Source of the DNA: Henriciella mobilis
GTDB lineage: Bacteria; Pseudomonadota; Alphaproteobacteria; Caulobacterales; Hyphomonadaceae
DNA: 64,000 nt
Reading direction: 5' to 3'
Assembly: GCF_003576315.1 (NCBI RefSeq)
Contig: NZ_QWFZ01000033.1
Location: 248,001-312,000, forward strand
Part shown: positions 1 through 9,535 of the stretch, piece after piece
Numbering within the stretch: the first letter of the stretch is position 1
Layout: the number at the start of each line of letters is the position of its first letter
The notes under the pieces: model-generated
Told to the model about the DNA's origin: nothing
The model's input: the letters and a program-made list of their open reading frames with translations, nothing else
Databases searched by the model: none
Position numbers and translations under genes: made by a program

Positions 1-762
1 GCACGAGACAAGACGGTCCAGCGCCTCGACAGCATTTTTGATACGATGATGGCCTGCATCGACCGCGGGCTGAACCAGACCGGCGTCCTGCCGGGCGGTC
101 TTGATGTCTCCCGCCGGGCGCCGGGCCTCTACCGCAAGCTCCGCGACAATCCCGGCTCGAATGAGCGCGAGCAGCTGTTCGACTGGCTGAATGTTTTCGC
201 CATGGCCGTGAATGAGGAGAACGCTGCGGGCGGGCGGGTCGTGACCGCACCAACCAATGGGGCTGCCGGCATCCTGCCATCGGTCATCCGTCACTACTGT
301 CATGATGATGGCAGGCTGGACCGGACCAAGGCGCGCCGGTTTCTCACCACCGCGGGCGGGATCGGCCTGCTCTACAAGCAGCGCGCCTCGATTTCCGGCG
401 CTGAGATGGGCTGTCAGGGCGAGGTCGGCGTCGCCTGCTCCATGGCAGCGGGCGGACTGGCCGCGGTCTGGGGCGCGGATGCCGAAGCGGTCTGCGTCGC
501 AGCCGAGATCGGGATGGAGCACAATCTCGGCCTGACCTGCGATCCGGTTGGCGGCCTCGTCCAGATCCCCTGTATCGAACGCAACGCGTTCGGCGCGGTG
601 AAGGCCGCCAATGCGGCGCGTCTGGCCCTGCACGGGACCGGCCAGCACAAGGTCAGCCTCGACCAGGTCATCGAGACGATGCGCCAGACCGGCATCGACA
701 TGTCGTCGAAGTACAAGGAGACCAGCAAGGGCGGCCTGGCGGTCAATGTGATTGCCTGTTGA
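1..762 (+). CDS. sdaA: L-serine dehydratase (L-serine ammonia-lyase), 3' part
   Basis: Converts L-serine to pyruvate and ammonia with a [4Fe-4S] cluster in the cytoplasm. The frame is open from base 1, so the N-terminal part lies outside the window; 253 residues remain. Visible family features are the AAGG-type glycine-rich stretches, [16 protein letters not shown] around residues 140-155, and the [11 protein letters not shown]...IPC block, whose cysteines fit the cluster ligands of single-chain bacterial serine dehydratases. The C-terminus ends in [13 protein letters not shown], a typical family ending. The next gene follows after about 60 bp. Identification is strong; the gene is cut by the window edge, not by mutation as far as visible. 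Confidence 0.95.
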   Translation, partial: ARDKTVQRLDSIFDTMMACIDRGLNQTGVLPGGLDVSRRAPGLYRKLRDNPGSNEREQLFDWLNVFAMAVNEENAAGGRVVTAPTNGAAGILPSVIRHYCHDDGRLDRTKARRFLTTAGGIGLLYKQRASISGAEMGCQGEVGVACSMAAGGLAAVWGADAEAVCVAAEIGMEHNLGLTCDPVGGLVQIPCIERNAFGAVKAANAARLALHGTGQHKVSLDQVIETMRQTGIDMSSKYKETSKGGLAVNVIAC

Positions 763-824
763 AACCAACAGCTTGACCCGCGGTCACGCTTGGAGGCGGT
801 TTTGCACCATGTCATTCTGCACGC

Positions 825-1889
825 ATGGATGGATTTCAGACCAAGACACCGGCCAGAGCAGGGCTGGATTACCCGATTGGCGACGTACCGGCGCCCGGCG
901 AGACGCTGGAGATCCTGCCCGGGCTGCACTGGGTTCGGATGCCGCTGCCGTTTTCCCTGAAATGGATCAATCTCTGGCTCATTGATGACGGCGAAGCCGG
1001 CTGGACGATCGTCGATACGGGCATGCCGCTCGACGATACCAAGAAGGCCTGGCGGAAAATCTTCGAGCAAAAGCTTGATGGCCGTCCCGTCTGGCGGATC
1101 ATCGTTACGCACATGCATCCTGACCATGTCGGCAATGCCGGCTGGCTGAGCCGGAAATTCCCGGGCGCTGAGCTGTGGATGTCGCAGCTGGAATACATCA
1201 CCTGCCGGATGCTGGTCGCCGATACGGGACGCGAAGCGCCGCAGGCCGGGATCGATTTCTACCGCGCCGCCGGCTGGAATGAAGACCAGATCAAGACCTA
1301 TTGCGACCGCTTCGGCGGGTTCGGGCGCGGCGTCAGCCAGATGCCGGACGCCTATCGCAGGCTCGTGGACGGGGAGACGATCCGCCTCGGCGGGCATGAC
1401 TGGCAGGTGATTGTGGGGCGGGGCCATTCGCCCGAGCATGCCTGCCTGTTCAACGCCGAACAAAATGTGATGATTTCAGGCGACCAGCTGCTGCCGCGTA
1501 TTTCGTCCAATGTCTCGGTCCACCCGACCGAGCCGCTGGCTAATCCGCTCAAGGACTGGCTGGACAGCTGTCGGAAGCTTCGCGGACACGTGCCGGAGGA
1601 TGCGCTCATCCTTCCCGCGCACAATGAGCCCTTCCGCGGCGCCCACAAGCGCCTCGATGATCTGATCCGCGGGCATGAGGTCGGGCTTCGCCGCCTGAAG
1701 CAGCGTCTTGGCCAGGCGCCCCGGCGCGTGATTGACGTATTCCCGTCCATCTTCGGCCGGGCGATCGGTGACGATGTCCTGTCCATGGCGACGGGAGAGG
1801 CCATCGCGCACCTGCGCTGCCTCATCGGGCGCGGCGAAGCGACTGTCAGCCGCGATGGCGACGGGGTGGACTGGTACACCGCAGCTTGA
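825..1889 (+). CDS. MBL-fold metallo-hydrolase
   Basis: A 354-residue metallo-beta-lactamase-fold hydrolase. The metal-binding motif THMHPDH (HxHxDH) sits near residue 100, a further His occurs in GRGHSPEH, and GDQLLP and LPAHNEPF supply the later Asp and His ligands. There is no signal peptide, so it is probably cytoplasmic. The substrate is unknown; the long C-terminal part after the last metal ligand resembles the helical tail of glyoxalase-II/hydrolase-like relatives that act on thioesters or esters. It lies between serine dehydratase and a small membrane protein, with no clear functional link. Confidence 0.85.
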   Translation: MDGFQTKTPARAGLDYPIGDVPAPGETLEILPGLHWVRMPLPFSLKWINLWLIDDGEAGWTIVDTGMPLDDTKKAWRKIFEQKLDGRPVWRIIVTHMHPDHVGNAGWLSRKFPGAELWMSQLEYITCRMLVADTGREAPQAGIDFYRAAGWNEDQIKTYCDRFGGFGRGVSQMPDAYRRLVDGETIRLGGHDWQVIVGRGHSPEHACLFNAEQNVMISGDQLLPRISSNVSVHPTEPLANPLKDWLDSCRKLRGHVPEDALILPAHNEPFRGAHKRLDDLIRGHEVGLRRLKQRLGQAPRRVIDVFPSIFGRAIGDDVLSMATGEAIAHLRCLIGRGEATVSRDGDGVDWYTAA

Positions 1890-1970
1890 GCCGTTCCCTG
1901 CGACAGAAATTGTGGGTCGCCATGGTTTCGCCATGACGCTAGTCTTCCTTCTGCACGAAGGGAGACGACC

Positions 1971-2237
1971 ATGAACGAACGCGGGCCGACAAGCTTCCTG
2001 TTTGTTATCGGCATAGGCCTGATTGTAGCGGGCGCTGCGATTTACGGCATCCTGACCGTGCTCGGCGTGAGCTTTGCCGTCGGCCAGGCCTCGGCTGAAA
2101 CCGGCATGCCGCTCTACATGATGTTCGCCCTGCCAGGGCTGGTCTTCCTCGGCCTGCTCCTGCTCTTCATCAAGGTCGTCGCCGACCGGCTGGGCAGCAA
2201 GGAAGACGACCACTATTCGAAAAATGTCGACAAGTAG
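1971..2237 (+). CDS. small two-helix membrane protein
   Basis: An 88-residue protein with two hydrophobic segments (about residues 10-30 and 48-68) and a charged C-terminus. A Shine-Dalgarno-like GGGAGA lies just before the ATG. I do not recognise a family. It is followed after 12 bp by the YbjQ-like gene and then by lepB overlapping by four bases, so the three probably form one operon. Function unknown. Confidence 0.7.
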   Translation: MNERGPTSFLFVIGIGLIVAGAAIYGILTVLGVSFAVGQASAETGMPLYMMFALPGLVFLGLLLLFIKVVADRLGSKEDDHYSKNVDK

Positions 2238-2249
2238 GAGACCACGCCC

Positions 2250-2564
2250 ATGATCGTGACCATGGCTGACAGCGTTCCCGGCCGGGAGGTTGCGGACGTC
2301 CTCGGGATCGTGCGCGGAAATGTCGTTCGCACGCGCTTTTTCGGTCGCGACATCATGGCCGGGCTGCGTAACCTGGTCGGCGGGGAAGTGCCCGAATACA
2401 CCAAGCTGATGGCAGAAGCGCGCGAACAGGCCCTTGACCGGATGCGAGACGACGCCCAAAGGCTTGGGGCCGACGCCATCGTCACGATGCGCATAACGAC
2501 ATCAATGATCATGGGCGGTTCTGCCGAGCTGCTCGCCTATGGAACAGCCGTCAGACTCAAATGA
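2250..2564 (+). CDS. YbjQ-like heavy-metal-binding domain protein (UPF0145)
   Basis: A 104-residue protein that matches the YbjQ/UPF0145 family throughout: an N-terminal GREVADVLGIVRGNVV strand region, a central helix with AREQALDRM, and the GADAIVTMRI strand followed by a SAELLAYGTAV ending. Members form beta-rich pentamer-like assemblies and are often named heavy-metal-binding, but the biological role is not established. Its TGA overlaps the ATG of lepB (ATGA), implying translational coupling with the signal peptidase. Confidence 0.85.
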   Translation: MIVTMADSVPGREVADVLGIVRGNVVRTRFFGRDIMAGLRNLVGGEVPEYTKLMAEAREQALDRMRDDAQRLGADAIVTMRITTSMIMGGSAELLAYGTAVRLK

Positions 2565-3433
2565 GCACCTCCTCCCAGACCCCGGATGCGCCTGAACAGA
2601 AACGGTCGCTGAAAGACAAGCTGCTGCATGAAGCGCGCGAATGGGCCGTTACGCTCGCGATCTTCATCCCCGCCTTCTACATCTTTTCCTTCCTGATCTA
2701 CGAGCAGCGGGTGATCCCGTCCGAGAGCATGGTGCCGAACCTGCAGGTCGGAGACCGGGTGGCGGTCAACAAGTTTGCTTATGGCTACAGCCGCTACAGC
2801 CTGCCCTGGGGTGCCTGGCGCCTGCTGCCCGAAGGCGATGGGCGCGTTTTCGGCGGCAAGCCAGAGCGCGGCGACGTCGCCGTGTTCATGCACCCGCATA
2901 CCGACCGCGTGATGATCAAGCGCATCATTGGCCTGCCTGGCGACCAGGTGCAGATGATCGACGAACAACTCTATCTCAACGGCAAGCCGATCGAGCGCGA
3001 CTTCGTGCGCCGCATCCGCTATGTCCCGCACACGCAGAGCTATGCCGAGACGGCGCGGGAATACCGCGAGACCATCAATGGCCAGTCCTGGCTGACGCAT
3101 CAGTGGCAGCAGGGCGACAACCAGATGCGCTCGCTCGACACGACACCGGTCTTCGAAGTGCCCGAGGGGCACTACCTCTTCATCGGTGACAATCGCGACA
3201 ATTCCGAGGATGGCCGCTCGACGACCGGTCACTGCCCGCCGAATGAACAGGGCGTGATTGACCGGGCCGGCTGCGAACCGCCCCGCGGCATCTCGCCGGA
3301 GGAGGCGTCTGTCGGATTTGTCCCGGCTGAAAACCTGATCGGGCGCGCCGACACGGTGCTCTTCTCGACCTATTCATGTGCAAAGGCACAAGCCGAGCCG
3401 TGCATGAAAAAGCGTCTCTGGCGCGGCCTATAG
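2561..3433 (+). CDS. lepB: signal peptidase I
   Basis: A 290-residue type I signal peptidase that removes signal peptides of exported proteins at the periplasmic face of the inner membrane. One N-terminal membrane segment (about residues 30-50) precedes the catalytic serine motif IPSESMVPNL, and the general-base lysine lies in VMIKRIIGLPGD. The family box GDNRDNSEDGR is present further on, interrupted as in many alphaproteobacteria by a Cys-containing insertion (GHCPPNEQGVIDRAGC), likely a periplasmic loop disulfide. The start overlaps the previous stop. Identification is firm. Confidence 0.96.
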   Translation: MSTSSQTPDAPEQKRSLKDKLLHEAREWAVTLAIFIPAFYIFSFLIYEQRVIPSESMVPNLQVGDRVAVNKFAYGYSRYSLPWGAWRLLPEGDGRVFGGKPERGDVAVFMHPHTDRVMIKRIIGLPGDQVQMIDEQLYLNGKPIERDFVRRIRYVPHTQSYAETAREYRETINGQSWLTHQWQQGDNQMRSLDTTPVFEVPEGHYLFIGDNRDNSEDGRSTTGHCPPNEQGVIDRAGCEPPRGISPEEASVGFVPAENLIGRADTVLFSTYSCAKAQAEPCMKKRLWRGL

Positions 3434-3508
3434 TTAAGTTTCTCCTAACAGGCGAATCTGGCGTGGCGCTTGCAGATCTGCGCCCTGAACACGATGGGGT
3501 GATCAGGG

Positions 3509-4678
3509 ATGGGACAGATGAAGTTCAGGCTGCTTCGACCAGCGCAGGTAAGTGAAGACCTCTGGGTCTCGTTTGCCGAACTCCGCAATGCGCGCGCAAT
3601 CTATGACGACCCCTTCTTCGATCCCATTTATGCGCGGCTTGTCGGCGGCCTGCGCGACGACACGCGGATCGCTGTGGCTGAAGAGGGCGGCGAGCCGGTC
3701 GGCTTCTGGGCGTTGCATCGCCGGCCGGGTGCCTGGGCCCGTCCTATCGGTGGCCCATTCTCGGACTGGCACGGCCCGGTCCTGTCTGCCTCGACGGACC
3801 TGACGCCCGCGGCCTTCCTGCGCGGGGTTGGCCTGCTTGGCATGTCGGCATTCGGATGGATGCCGCAGGATGCTGAAAGTGAGACGCATCTTGCGATCTC
3901 GGGCGCCAACATCACCCATGTCGGGGACGACTGGGACGCCTATCTCGAAGAACAGGCGCGACGCTGGCCGAAACATTTCAAGAAGATGCGGCGTCTCGAG
4001 CGCAATATCGAGCGGGATTTCTCCACTATGGAATTCCGGTTCGACGACACGAGCGATGAGACCTTTGAGCGCCTCATCCTGCTGAAGCAGGAGCAGTTCC
4101 GGCGCACCGGCCGCCATGATGTGCTGTCGCCTGACTGGGTGCGCGTCCTTCTGGAACAGCTGCGGGTCACGCAGGGCCCGCGTTTCCGAATGCGCCTTGT
4201 CAGCCTCCACTTCGATGGACAGCATGCCGCCAGCGAGCTGGTCCTGCAGTCCGACAAGGTTGTCCACGGCTGGATTACAGGGTTTGAGCCGGAATTCAGC
4301 CGGTATTCGCCAGGCAACGTGCTGGTGCAAAACATGCTGGAGAGGATGAGCAAGGACGGTCCGGCCATCTATGACGCCGGTCCCGGCATGGATCATTACA
4401 AGCGCCATTATGCGAACTACCAGCTGCCCATCGGATCGGGTGTGATCCGTGCACGGGAGCTGGCGATCCGGCCCGACCGGCTGCTCGGCCAGGCCTGGCG
4501 CAGTGGCGAAACCTACATTCCCGGCGGTGTGGCCAGGGTCATGACCCAGGCGCGCCGCCGGCTCGACCAGATATGTCTGGCGGAAACGGACACGATGGGG
4601 CGTATCCTCGGGCTTCGCGACGCCTTCTCCCGCACAAGAGCAGCCACGGAGCTTGCCGACTCCTACCAAGCCGACTAA
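3509..4678 (+). CDS. FemAB/CelD-like GNAT acyltransferase
   Basis: A 389-residue protein of the GNAT/FemAB-like superfamily often annotated as CelD/BcsL family acetyltransferase. The N-terminal part resembles the EEGGEPVGFWALHR beta region, and the C-terminal half has FRRTGRHDVL and the IYDAGPGMDHYKRHYAN motif characteristic of this group. No signal peptide is visible. Relatives are linked to cell-envelope polysaccharide or peptidoglycan modification, but the acceptor here cannot be inferred. A second ATG at 3518 has a better-spaced AGGG and may be the true start. The next gene follows after 76 bp. Confidence 0.75.
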   Translation: MGQMKFRLLRPAQVSEDLWVSFAELRNARAIYDDPFFDPIYARLVGGLRDDTRIAVAEEGGEPVGFWALHRRPGAWARPIGGPFSDWHGPVLSASTDLTPAAFLRGVGLLGMSAFGWMPQDAESETHLAISGANITHVGDDWDAYLEEQARRWPKHFKKMRRLERNIERDFSTMEFRFDDTSDETFERLILLKQEQFRRTGRHDVLSPDWVRVLLEQLRVTQGPRFRMRLVSLHFDGQHAASELVLQSDKVVHGWITGFEPEFSRYSPGNVLVQNMLERMSKDGPAIYDAGPGMDHYKRHYANYQLPIGSGVIRARELAIRPDRLLGQAWRSGETYIPGGVARVMTQARRRLDQICLAETDTMGRILGLRDAFSRTRAATELADSYQAD

Positions 4679-4754
4679 TCGCTGAACCTGTTGATGGTTC
4701 GCGTCCGGACAGGCATGGTCGGCTCGTCGGACGGGGTATGAGGCTTGATCAGGA

Positions 4755-5363
4755 ATGGCTGCCAGCAAGACTGACAGACAGAAAAGTTCCCGCGGGCCGA
4801 TTATCGTGTCCCGTCACGGACGCCCGGCGCTGGACCGCGCAGCCGGGCCGCGCCTGGACTGGCGGGAGTATCGCGACTGGTGGGATCAGTATGAGGCCGG
4901 CAGCCTGGCTCCGGGCCAGCTTGTGCCCGACAATCTGCGAGAGGCGGTGGCCGATGCTGACATCATCCTCAGCTCGACAGCGCCGCGTGCCATAGAGACG
5001 GCGCGCATGGCCAGCGACCGGGAGCCTGAAACCGATGAGGTTTTCTGCGAGGCGCCGCTACCGCCGCCCCGCTTCAAGAATCGCAAATACCTGCCGAAAA
5101 CCTGGAATGTGATCGCCCGGACGGCCTGGCTTTACGGGCATAGCCTTGATGGGGAAAGCAACCGGCAGGCGCGCGAGCGGGCCAGGGAAGCGGCCAGCCG
5201 CCTGCATGAGGCGGCCGCTAACGGCAAGGTCTACCTGGCCGCGCATGGCTGGTTCAACCGGATGTTGCGTCCGGCCATGGCCCGGCTTGGCTGGGTTTGT
5301 GTGCGCGACGGCGGTGACAAGTACTGGAGTTACCGGATTTACGAATATCGCGGCAAATCTTGA
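4755..5363 (+). CDS. histidine phosphatase (phosphoglycerate-mutase-like) family protein
   Basis: A 202-residue member of the histidine phosphatase superfamily. The catalytic RHG occurs in IIVSRHGRP near residue 20, a supporting region STAPRAIETARM follows, and the second catalytic His is in LAAHGWFNRMLR near residue 160. There is no signal peptide, which fits a cytoplasmic phosphatase. The natural substrate is unknown. It lies just upstream of the xseB-ispA-dxs block and may be a neighbour only. Confidence 0.8.
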   Translation: MAASKTDRQKSSRGPIIVSRHGRPALDRAAGPRLDWREYRDWWDQYEAGSLAPGQLVPDNLREAVADADIILSSTAPRAIETARMASDREPETDEVFCEAPLPPPRFKNRKYLPKTWNVIARTAWLYGHSLDGESNRQARERAREAASRLHEAAANGKVYLAAHGWFNRMLRPAMARLGWVCVRDGGDKYWSYRIYEYRGKS

Positions 5364-5435
5364 ATAGCCGCCATTGTGCAGCGCCCAACACCTGCTTAGG
5401 GTGCGCGCATTCTCTTAGTCCCGGGGAGCGAACGA

Positions 5436-5684
5436 ATGGCCGAAAAGCCAGCACAGGCAATCGAGAAAATGAGTTTCGAAGAAGCCCTCAAGGAACTTGA
5501 GGAAATCGTCCGAAAACTCGAATCCGGGAATGTCGAACTCGAGAAATCCATCGAGATCTATGAGCGGGGCGCCAAGCTGAAGGCGCACTGTGAGTCGCGT
5601 TTGAAATCAGCCGAACTGAAGATTGAGCAGATCGTGCAGGGCAGCGATGGCAAGCCCGGCACCGAGCCCGCCAGTTTCGACTGA
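5436..5684 (+). CDS. xseB: exodeoxyribonuclease VII small subunit
   Basis: An 82-residue all-helical small subunit of exonuclease VII, which with XseA degrades single-stranded DNA. The family core [34 protein letters not shown] is readily seen in pieces ([26 protein letters not shown]). A GGGGAG ribosome-binding site precedes the ATG. Its stop lies 10 bp before the ispA start. The arrangement xseB-ispA-dxs is a conserved bacterial operon, which supports both calls. Confidence 0.95.
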   Translation: MAEKPAQAIEKMSFEEALKELEEIVRKLESGNVELEKSIEIYERGAKLKAHCESRLKSAELKIEQIVQGSDGKPGTEPASFD

Positions 5685-5694
5685 GGATGCCCGC

Positions 5695-6579
5695 ATGGAA
5701 TTCGAACAGCGCCTGACCGAAATCGCCGACAAGGTCACCGTGGCGCTCGATCAGCTCATTCCGCCCGCCCAGGGGCCGGAAGCGAACCTGATGAGAGCCA
5801 TGCGGCATGCAGCGCTCGCCAATGGCAAGCGGATGCGGCCTTTCTACGTCATCGAGACCGGTGCGCTATTCGATGCCGATGAGACCGCGCTCCTGCGCGC
5901 AGCGGCGGCTCTGGAATGCGTGCACACCTATTCCCTCGTTCATGACGACCTGCCGTGCATGGACGACGACGATCTGCGGCGCGGCCAGCCAACCGTCCAC
6001 AAGGCTTTCGACGAGGCGACAGCCGTGCTGGCGGGGGACGCGTTGCTGACGCTGGCCTTCAAGATCCTGTCGGGCGAGGACACGCACGGCGATCCCATGG
6101 TCCGTCTGCGGCTGATCGAGCGGCTCGCAGATGCGGCTGGCGCAAAGGGCATGGTCGGCGGCCAGATGATCGACATGCTTGAAGAGGAAAGCCCGCGCGA
6201 TCTCAACACGATTACACGGATGCAGCGCCTGAAGACGGGTGCGCTTATCTCCTATTCGGTCGAGGCTGCCGCAATTATCGGCGGAGCGAGCGAAAATTCC
6301 CGCCACGCGCTCGCCGGATTTGCCCAGGACCTCGGACTGGCCTACCAGATTGCCGATGACCTGCTCGATGCTGAAGGTGATCAGGACGTTGTCGGAAAGA
6401 CGCTGCGCCGGGATGAAAGCGCCGGGAAGGCCAATTTTGTTACAGTACTGGGCATTGAAGGCGCGCGCGAACGCGTGCGTCTCCTTGCCGCGCAAGCCAA
6501 GCAGCACCTCGCAATTTTTCGCGATAAGGCCAATATCCTGCTGCAATCAGTTGATTATGTTCTCGACAGGACGCGATAG
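5695..6579 (+). CDS. ispA: (2E,6E)-farnesyl diphosphate synthase
   Basis: A short-chain polyprenyl diphosphate synthase condensing isopentenyl and allylic diphosphates to farnesyl diphosphate. The first aspartate-rich motif HDDLPCMDDDDLRRG and the second ADDLLDAEGD are intact, and the KTGALI region is present. I chose ATG 5695 because a GAGGA lies 8 bases upstream and residues MEFEQRL begin the family homology; an in-frame start at 5623 would overlap xseB by 62 bp. It feeds the products of the Dxs pathway encoded next door into quinone, bactoprenol and hopanoid or carotenoid synthesis. Confidence 0.94.
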   Translation: MEFEQRLTEIADKVTVALDQLIPPAQGPEANLMRAMRHAALANGKRMRPFYVIETGALFDADETALLRAAAALECVHTYSLVHDDLPCMDDDDLRRGQPTVHKAFDEATAVLAGDALLTLAFKILSGEDTHGDPMVRLRLIERLADAAGAKGMVGGQMIDMLEEESPRDLNTITRMQRLKTGALISYSVEAAAIIGGASENSRHALAGFAQDLGLAYQIADDLLDAEGDQDVVGKTLRRDESAGKANFVTVLGIEGARERVRLLAAQAKQHLAIFRDKANILLQSVDYVLDRTR

Positions 6580-6622
6580 ACTCCGAATTTAATGAAAAGA
6601 GCCCGTCTCGAAGGACGAATAC

Positions 6623-8545
6623 ATGACGCTCCCCTCAAAGACCCGTCTTCTGGATACCGTATCCTTGCCCGCCGATCTGAAAGGCCGCTCCCGTGAGGAG
6701 CTGAAACAGATCGCTGACGAGCTGCGCGCGGAGGTGATCGATGCGGTCTCTGTCACGGGCGGCCACTTGGGTGCCGGGCTGGGCGTCGTCGAGCTGACGC
6801 TGGCGATCCATACCGTCTTTGATACGCCCGATGACAAGCTGATCTTTGATGTCGGCCACCAGTGCTACCCGCACAAGATCCTGACCGGCCGCAAGGACCA
6901 GATCCGCACGCTGCGCCAGGGCGGGGGCCTGTCGGGCTTTACCAAGCGGGCCGAGAGCGAGTTTGACCCGTTTGGTGCCGCGCACGCCTCGACCTCGATT
7001 TCCGCCGGTCTCGGCTTTGCCAAGGCGCGCGACCTGACGGGCAAGGACAACAAGGTGGTCTGCGTGATCGGCGACGGCGCCATGTCGGCCGGCATGGCCT
7101 ATGAGGCGATGAACAATGCCGGCTCCGACATGAGCCGCATGCTGGTCATCCTGAATGACAATGACATGTCCATCGCTCCGCCCGTCGGCGCGATGAGCCA
7201 CTATCTTTCCAAGCTCGTATCCTCGCGTTCCTATCGCGGGCTCCGCAAGTTCGCCAAGAGCGTCGTCAAGCCGATCGGCCTCGCCAATCCGGCGCGCAAG
7301 GCCGAGGAATACCTGCGCGGCTTCGCCATGGGCGGCACGATGTTCGAGGAGCTGGGCTTCTACTATGTCGGCCCGATTGACGGGCATGACCTGGATGTCC
7401 TTCTGCCGGTGCTGGAAAACTGCAAGGCGATGGAATCCGGCCCGGTCCTGCTGCATGTCGTGACGCAGAAGGGCAAGGGCTACGCGCCGGCCGAGAATTC
7501 CGCCGACAAGTATCACGGCGTTGCCAAGTTCAACGTTGTCACCGGCGAGCAGCAGAAATCGAAGTCCGGCCCGCCAAGCTACACCAAGGTGTTCGCGCAG
7601 AGCCTCGTTGCGGAAGCGCGCAAGGATGACCGTATCGTCGGCATTACGGCGGCCATGCCGGGCGGAACGGGCATGGACCTGTTCGAGAAGGAATTCCCCG
7701 ACCGCATGTTCGATGTCGGCATCGCCGAGCAGCATGCCGTGACCTTCGCCGCCGGTCTTGCCGCAGACGGCATGAAGCCCTTCGCGGCGATCTATTCGAC
7801 CTTCCTGCAGCGTGGCTATGACCAGGTTGTCCATGACGTTGCCATCCAGAAACTGCCAGTCCGCTTCGCGATTGACCGCGCCGGGCTGGTCGGCGCTGAC
7901 GGCCCGACCCATGCCGGCAGCTTTGACATCGGTTATCTCGGCGCGTTGCCGGACATGGTCTGCATGGCGGCTGCGGATGAGGCTGAGCTGGTTCACATGG
8001 TCCGCACGGCTGTCGAGATCGATGACCGGCCGAGCGCGTTCCGCTATCCGCGCGGCAATGGCACCGGGATTGACCTGCCGGAGGTCGGCCAGGCGCTCGA
8101 GATCGGCAAGGGCCGTATCCTGCGCGAAGGCACCAGCATTGCCATCCTGTCCTATGGTACGCGTCTCGCCGAGGCGATGAAGGCAGCCGACATGCTGGCT
8201 GCACAGGGCCTGTCCTGCACGGTCGCCGATGCGCGCTTTGCCAAGCCGCTGGACGAGGACCTGGTCAACCGTCTGGCCAAGGAACACGAAGTCCTGATCA
8301 CCATCGAAGAGGGCGCCCGTGGCGGCTTTGGCGCGTTCGTGCTGCAGCACCTTTCCGATGTCGGTGCCTTCGACACAGGCCTCAAGATCCGGACTATGTG
8401 CCTGCCCGACATCTTCCAGGACCAGGACAAGCCGGAGCTCATGTATGAGCAGGCCGGTCTCGACGCCCGCAGCATTGCCGCGCGCGCAATCGAGGCGCTC
8501 GGTCGCGGCAACATGCAGGCGATCGACCAGCTCGCCCGCGCCTGA
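6623..8545 (+). CDS. dxs: 1-deoxy-D-xylulose-5-phosphate synthase
   Basis: The thiamine-diphosphate enzyme that joins pyruvate and glyceraldehyde 3-phosphate, first step of the MEP isoprenoid pathway. At 640 residues it is the usual length. [13 protein letters not shown], the ThDP/metal motif [18 protein letters not shown] (split here for length) and the transketolase motif [15 protein letters not shown] are all present. An AAGGA precedes the ATG. It is 43 bp downstream of ispA, consistent with co-transcription. A GC-rich stem-loop follows the stop at 8557-8576 but lacks a T tract. Confidence 0.97.
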   Translation: MTLPSKTRLLDTVSLPADLKGRSREELKQIADELRAEVIDAVSVTGGHLGAGLGVVELTLAIHTVFDTPDDKLIFDVGHQCYPHKILTGRKDQIRTLRQGGGLSGFTKRAESEFDPFGAAHASTSISAGLGFAKARDLTGKDNKVVCVIGDGAMSAGMAYEAMNNAGSDMSRMLVILNDNDMSIAPPVGAMSHYLSKLVSSRSYRGLRKFAKSVVKPIGLANPARKAEEYLRGFAMGGTMFEELGFYYVGPIDGHDLDVLLPVLENCKAMESGPVLLHVVTQKGKGYAPAENSADKYHGVAKFNVVTGEQQKSKSGPPSYTKVFAQSLVAEARKDDRIVGITAAMPGGTGMDLFEKEFPDRMFDVGIAEQHAVTFAAGLAADGMKPFAAIYSTFLQRGYDQVVHDVAIQKLPVRFAIDRAGLVGADGPTHAGSFDIGYLGALPDMVCMAAADEAELVHMVRTAVEIDDRPSAFRYPRGNGTGIDLPEVGQALEIGKGRILREGTSIAILSYGTRLAEAMKAADMLAAQGLSCTVADARFAKPLDEDLVNRLAKEHEVLITIEEGARGGFGAFVLQHLSDVGAFDTGLKIRTMCLPDIFQDQDKPELMYEQAGLDARSIAARAIEALGRGNMQAIDQLARA

Positions 8546-8698
8546 CGCCAGCACCTGCGGGCGATGGTCTGCCCGCCGGATCGGCAAAATTTGTCATAAA
8601 AGCTTTTCGCCTCTGAGGTGAATTCGTCAGGATTTTGTGGTGACCTCGCCGGGAGCGGGTGTTAACACCTGAGTGATCTGGCGTTCATGGGGTGGGCG

Positions 8699-9466
8699 AT
8701 GAAGACGTATTTGCTGGCGGCAGCCTGCGCTGTCATTCTTGGAACTGGCATGGCCGGTCCGGGGCCGTTTGCGGCAGTTGCCCAGTCGCCACAGACGCTG
8801 TCGGAAGCGGCCTATGAGGCGCTGCTCGCCGAGGCCAAGGCCCACGAGAACCCAGTTGATTATGATGCGGCCCTCACATCTATCCTGAACCGTAGTGACC
8901 TCAGCGACTACCAGCGCGGCAAGACGCTGTTCGAGCGGGCGACGCGGCGCTGGAAGGACGGCATGGACAAGCTCGGCGCCCTGGACGATTTCGAAGCCAT
9001 CCTCGCCATCGATGCCAACCATCCTTTTGCCAACAATGCGAAGATCGAGAAGGGTTGGGCGGAAGACGAGATCATCTGGATCGAGCAGCAGCATGAGGAC
9101 CTGCAGACCATCGCAGAATGGTTTGACGGCGTCTTTTCCCTGGGCCGCCATGACGAGGCGGTCGCCCGTTACCGAAAGTCCGGGATCAGTCCGACGCCGG
9201 TACAGGTTCAGACCATGATGGCCTTCGGCTATATCTGCGAGGACCGCCCCGATGCGCCGAAGCTGCATCAGTTCGGGCCCGAGCGGCCCGATCTCGCCAA
9301 TCTGCACTGGTGCGGGCCGGCAGCCGCTATGCCCGGGCCGGACAAGGCCCCGCGCCTGCTGACCGCTTCAGCGCCGGCCACCGGGTCACCCGCGCCGGGC
9401 GACGGCAAGAATGCCGCCGCGCGCAAGGATGAGGCCCAACCCGCAATTGCCGTTGCAGGGCCATAA
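8699..9466 (+). CDS. exported tetratricopeptide-like protein
   Basis: A 255-residue protein with a cleavable-looking signal peptide (MKTYLLAAACAVILGTGMAG). The mature part has helical repeats of the TPR kind (QRGKTLFERATRRWKDG, LDDFEAILAIDANHPFA) and a Pro/Ala-rich C-terminal tail. I started at 8699 because the signal peptide begins there; an ATG 12 bases upstream is possible. It is related in organisation to the next gene (TPR-like lipoprotein), suggesting a duplicated pair of periplasmic scaffolding proteins. Function unknown. Confidence 0.7.
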   Translation: MKTYLLAAACAVILGTGMAGPGPFAAVAQSPQTLSEAAYEALLAEAKAHENPVDYDAALTSILNRSDLSDYQRGKTLFERATRRWKDGMDKLGALDDFEAILAIDANHPFANNAKIEKGWAEDEIIWIEQQHEDLQTIAEWFDGVFSLGRHDEAVARYRKSGISPTPVQVQTMMAFGYICEDRPDAPKLHQFGPERPDLANLHWCGPAAAMPGPDKAPRLLTASAPATGSPAPGDGKNAAARKDEAQPAIAVAGP

Positions 9467-9535
9467 TGTTGCCTTGCCCCGCCGGTTAGAACCATGGCTC
9501 CAACGAGTTTTATCGGGATCGAACTGGAGCACATC

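Noticed and set aside
3434-3449. CtrA-type site (TTAA-N7-TTAAC) before the GNAT-like gene
   Set aside because: The second half reads CTAAC, not TTAAC; such near-matches are expected by chance.
8557-8576. Terminator after dxs
   Set aside because: A six-pair GCGGGC/GCCCGC stem with an eight-base loop but no T run; too weak to list.
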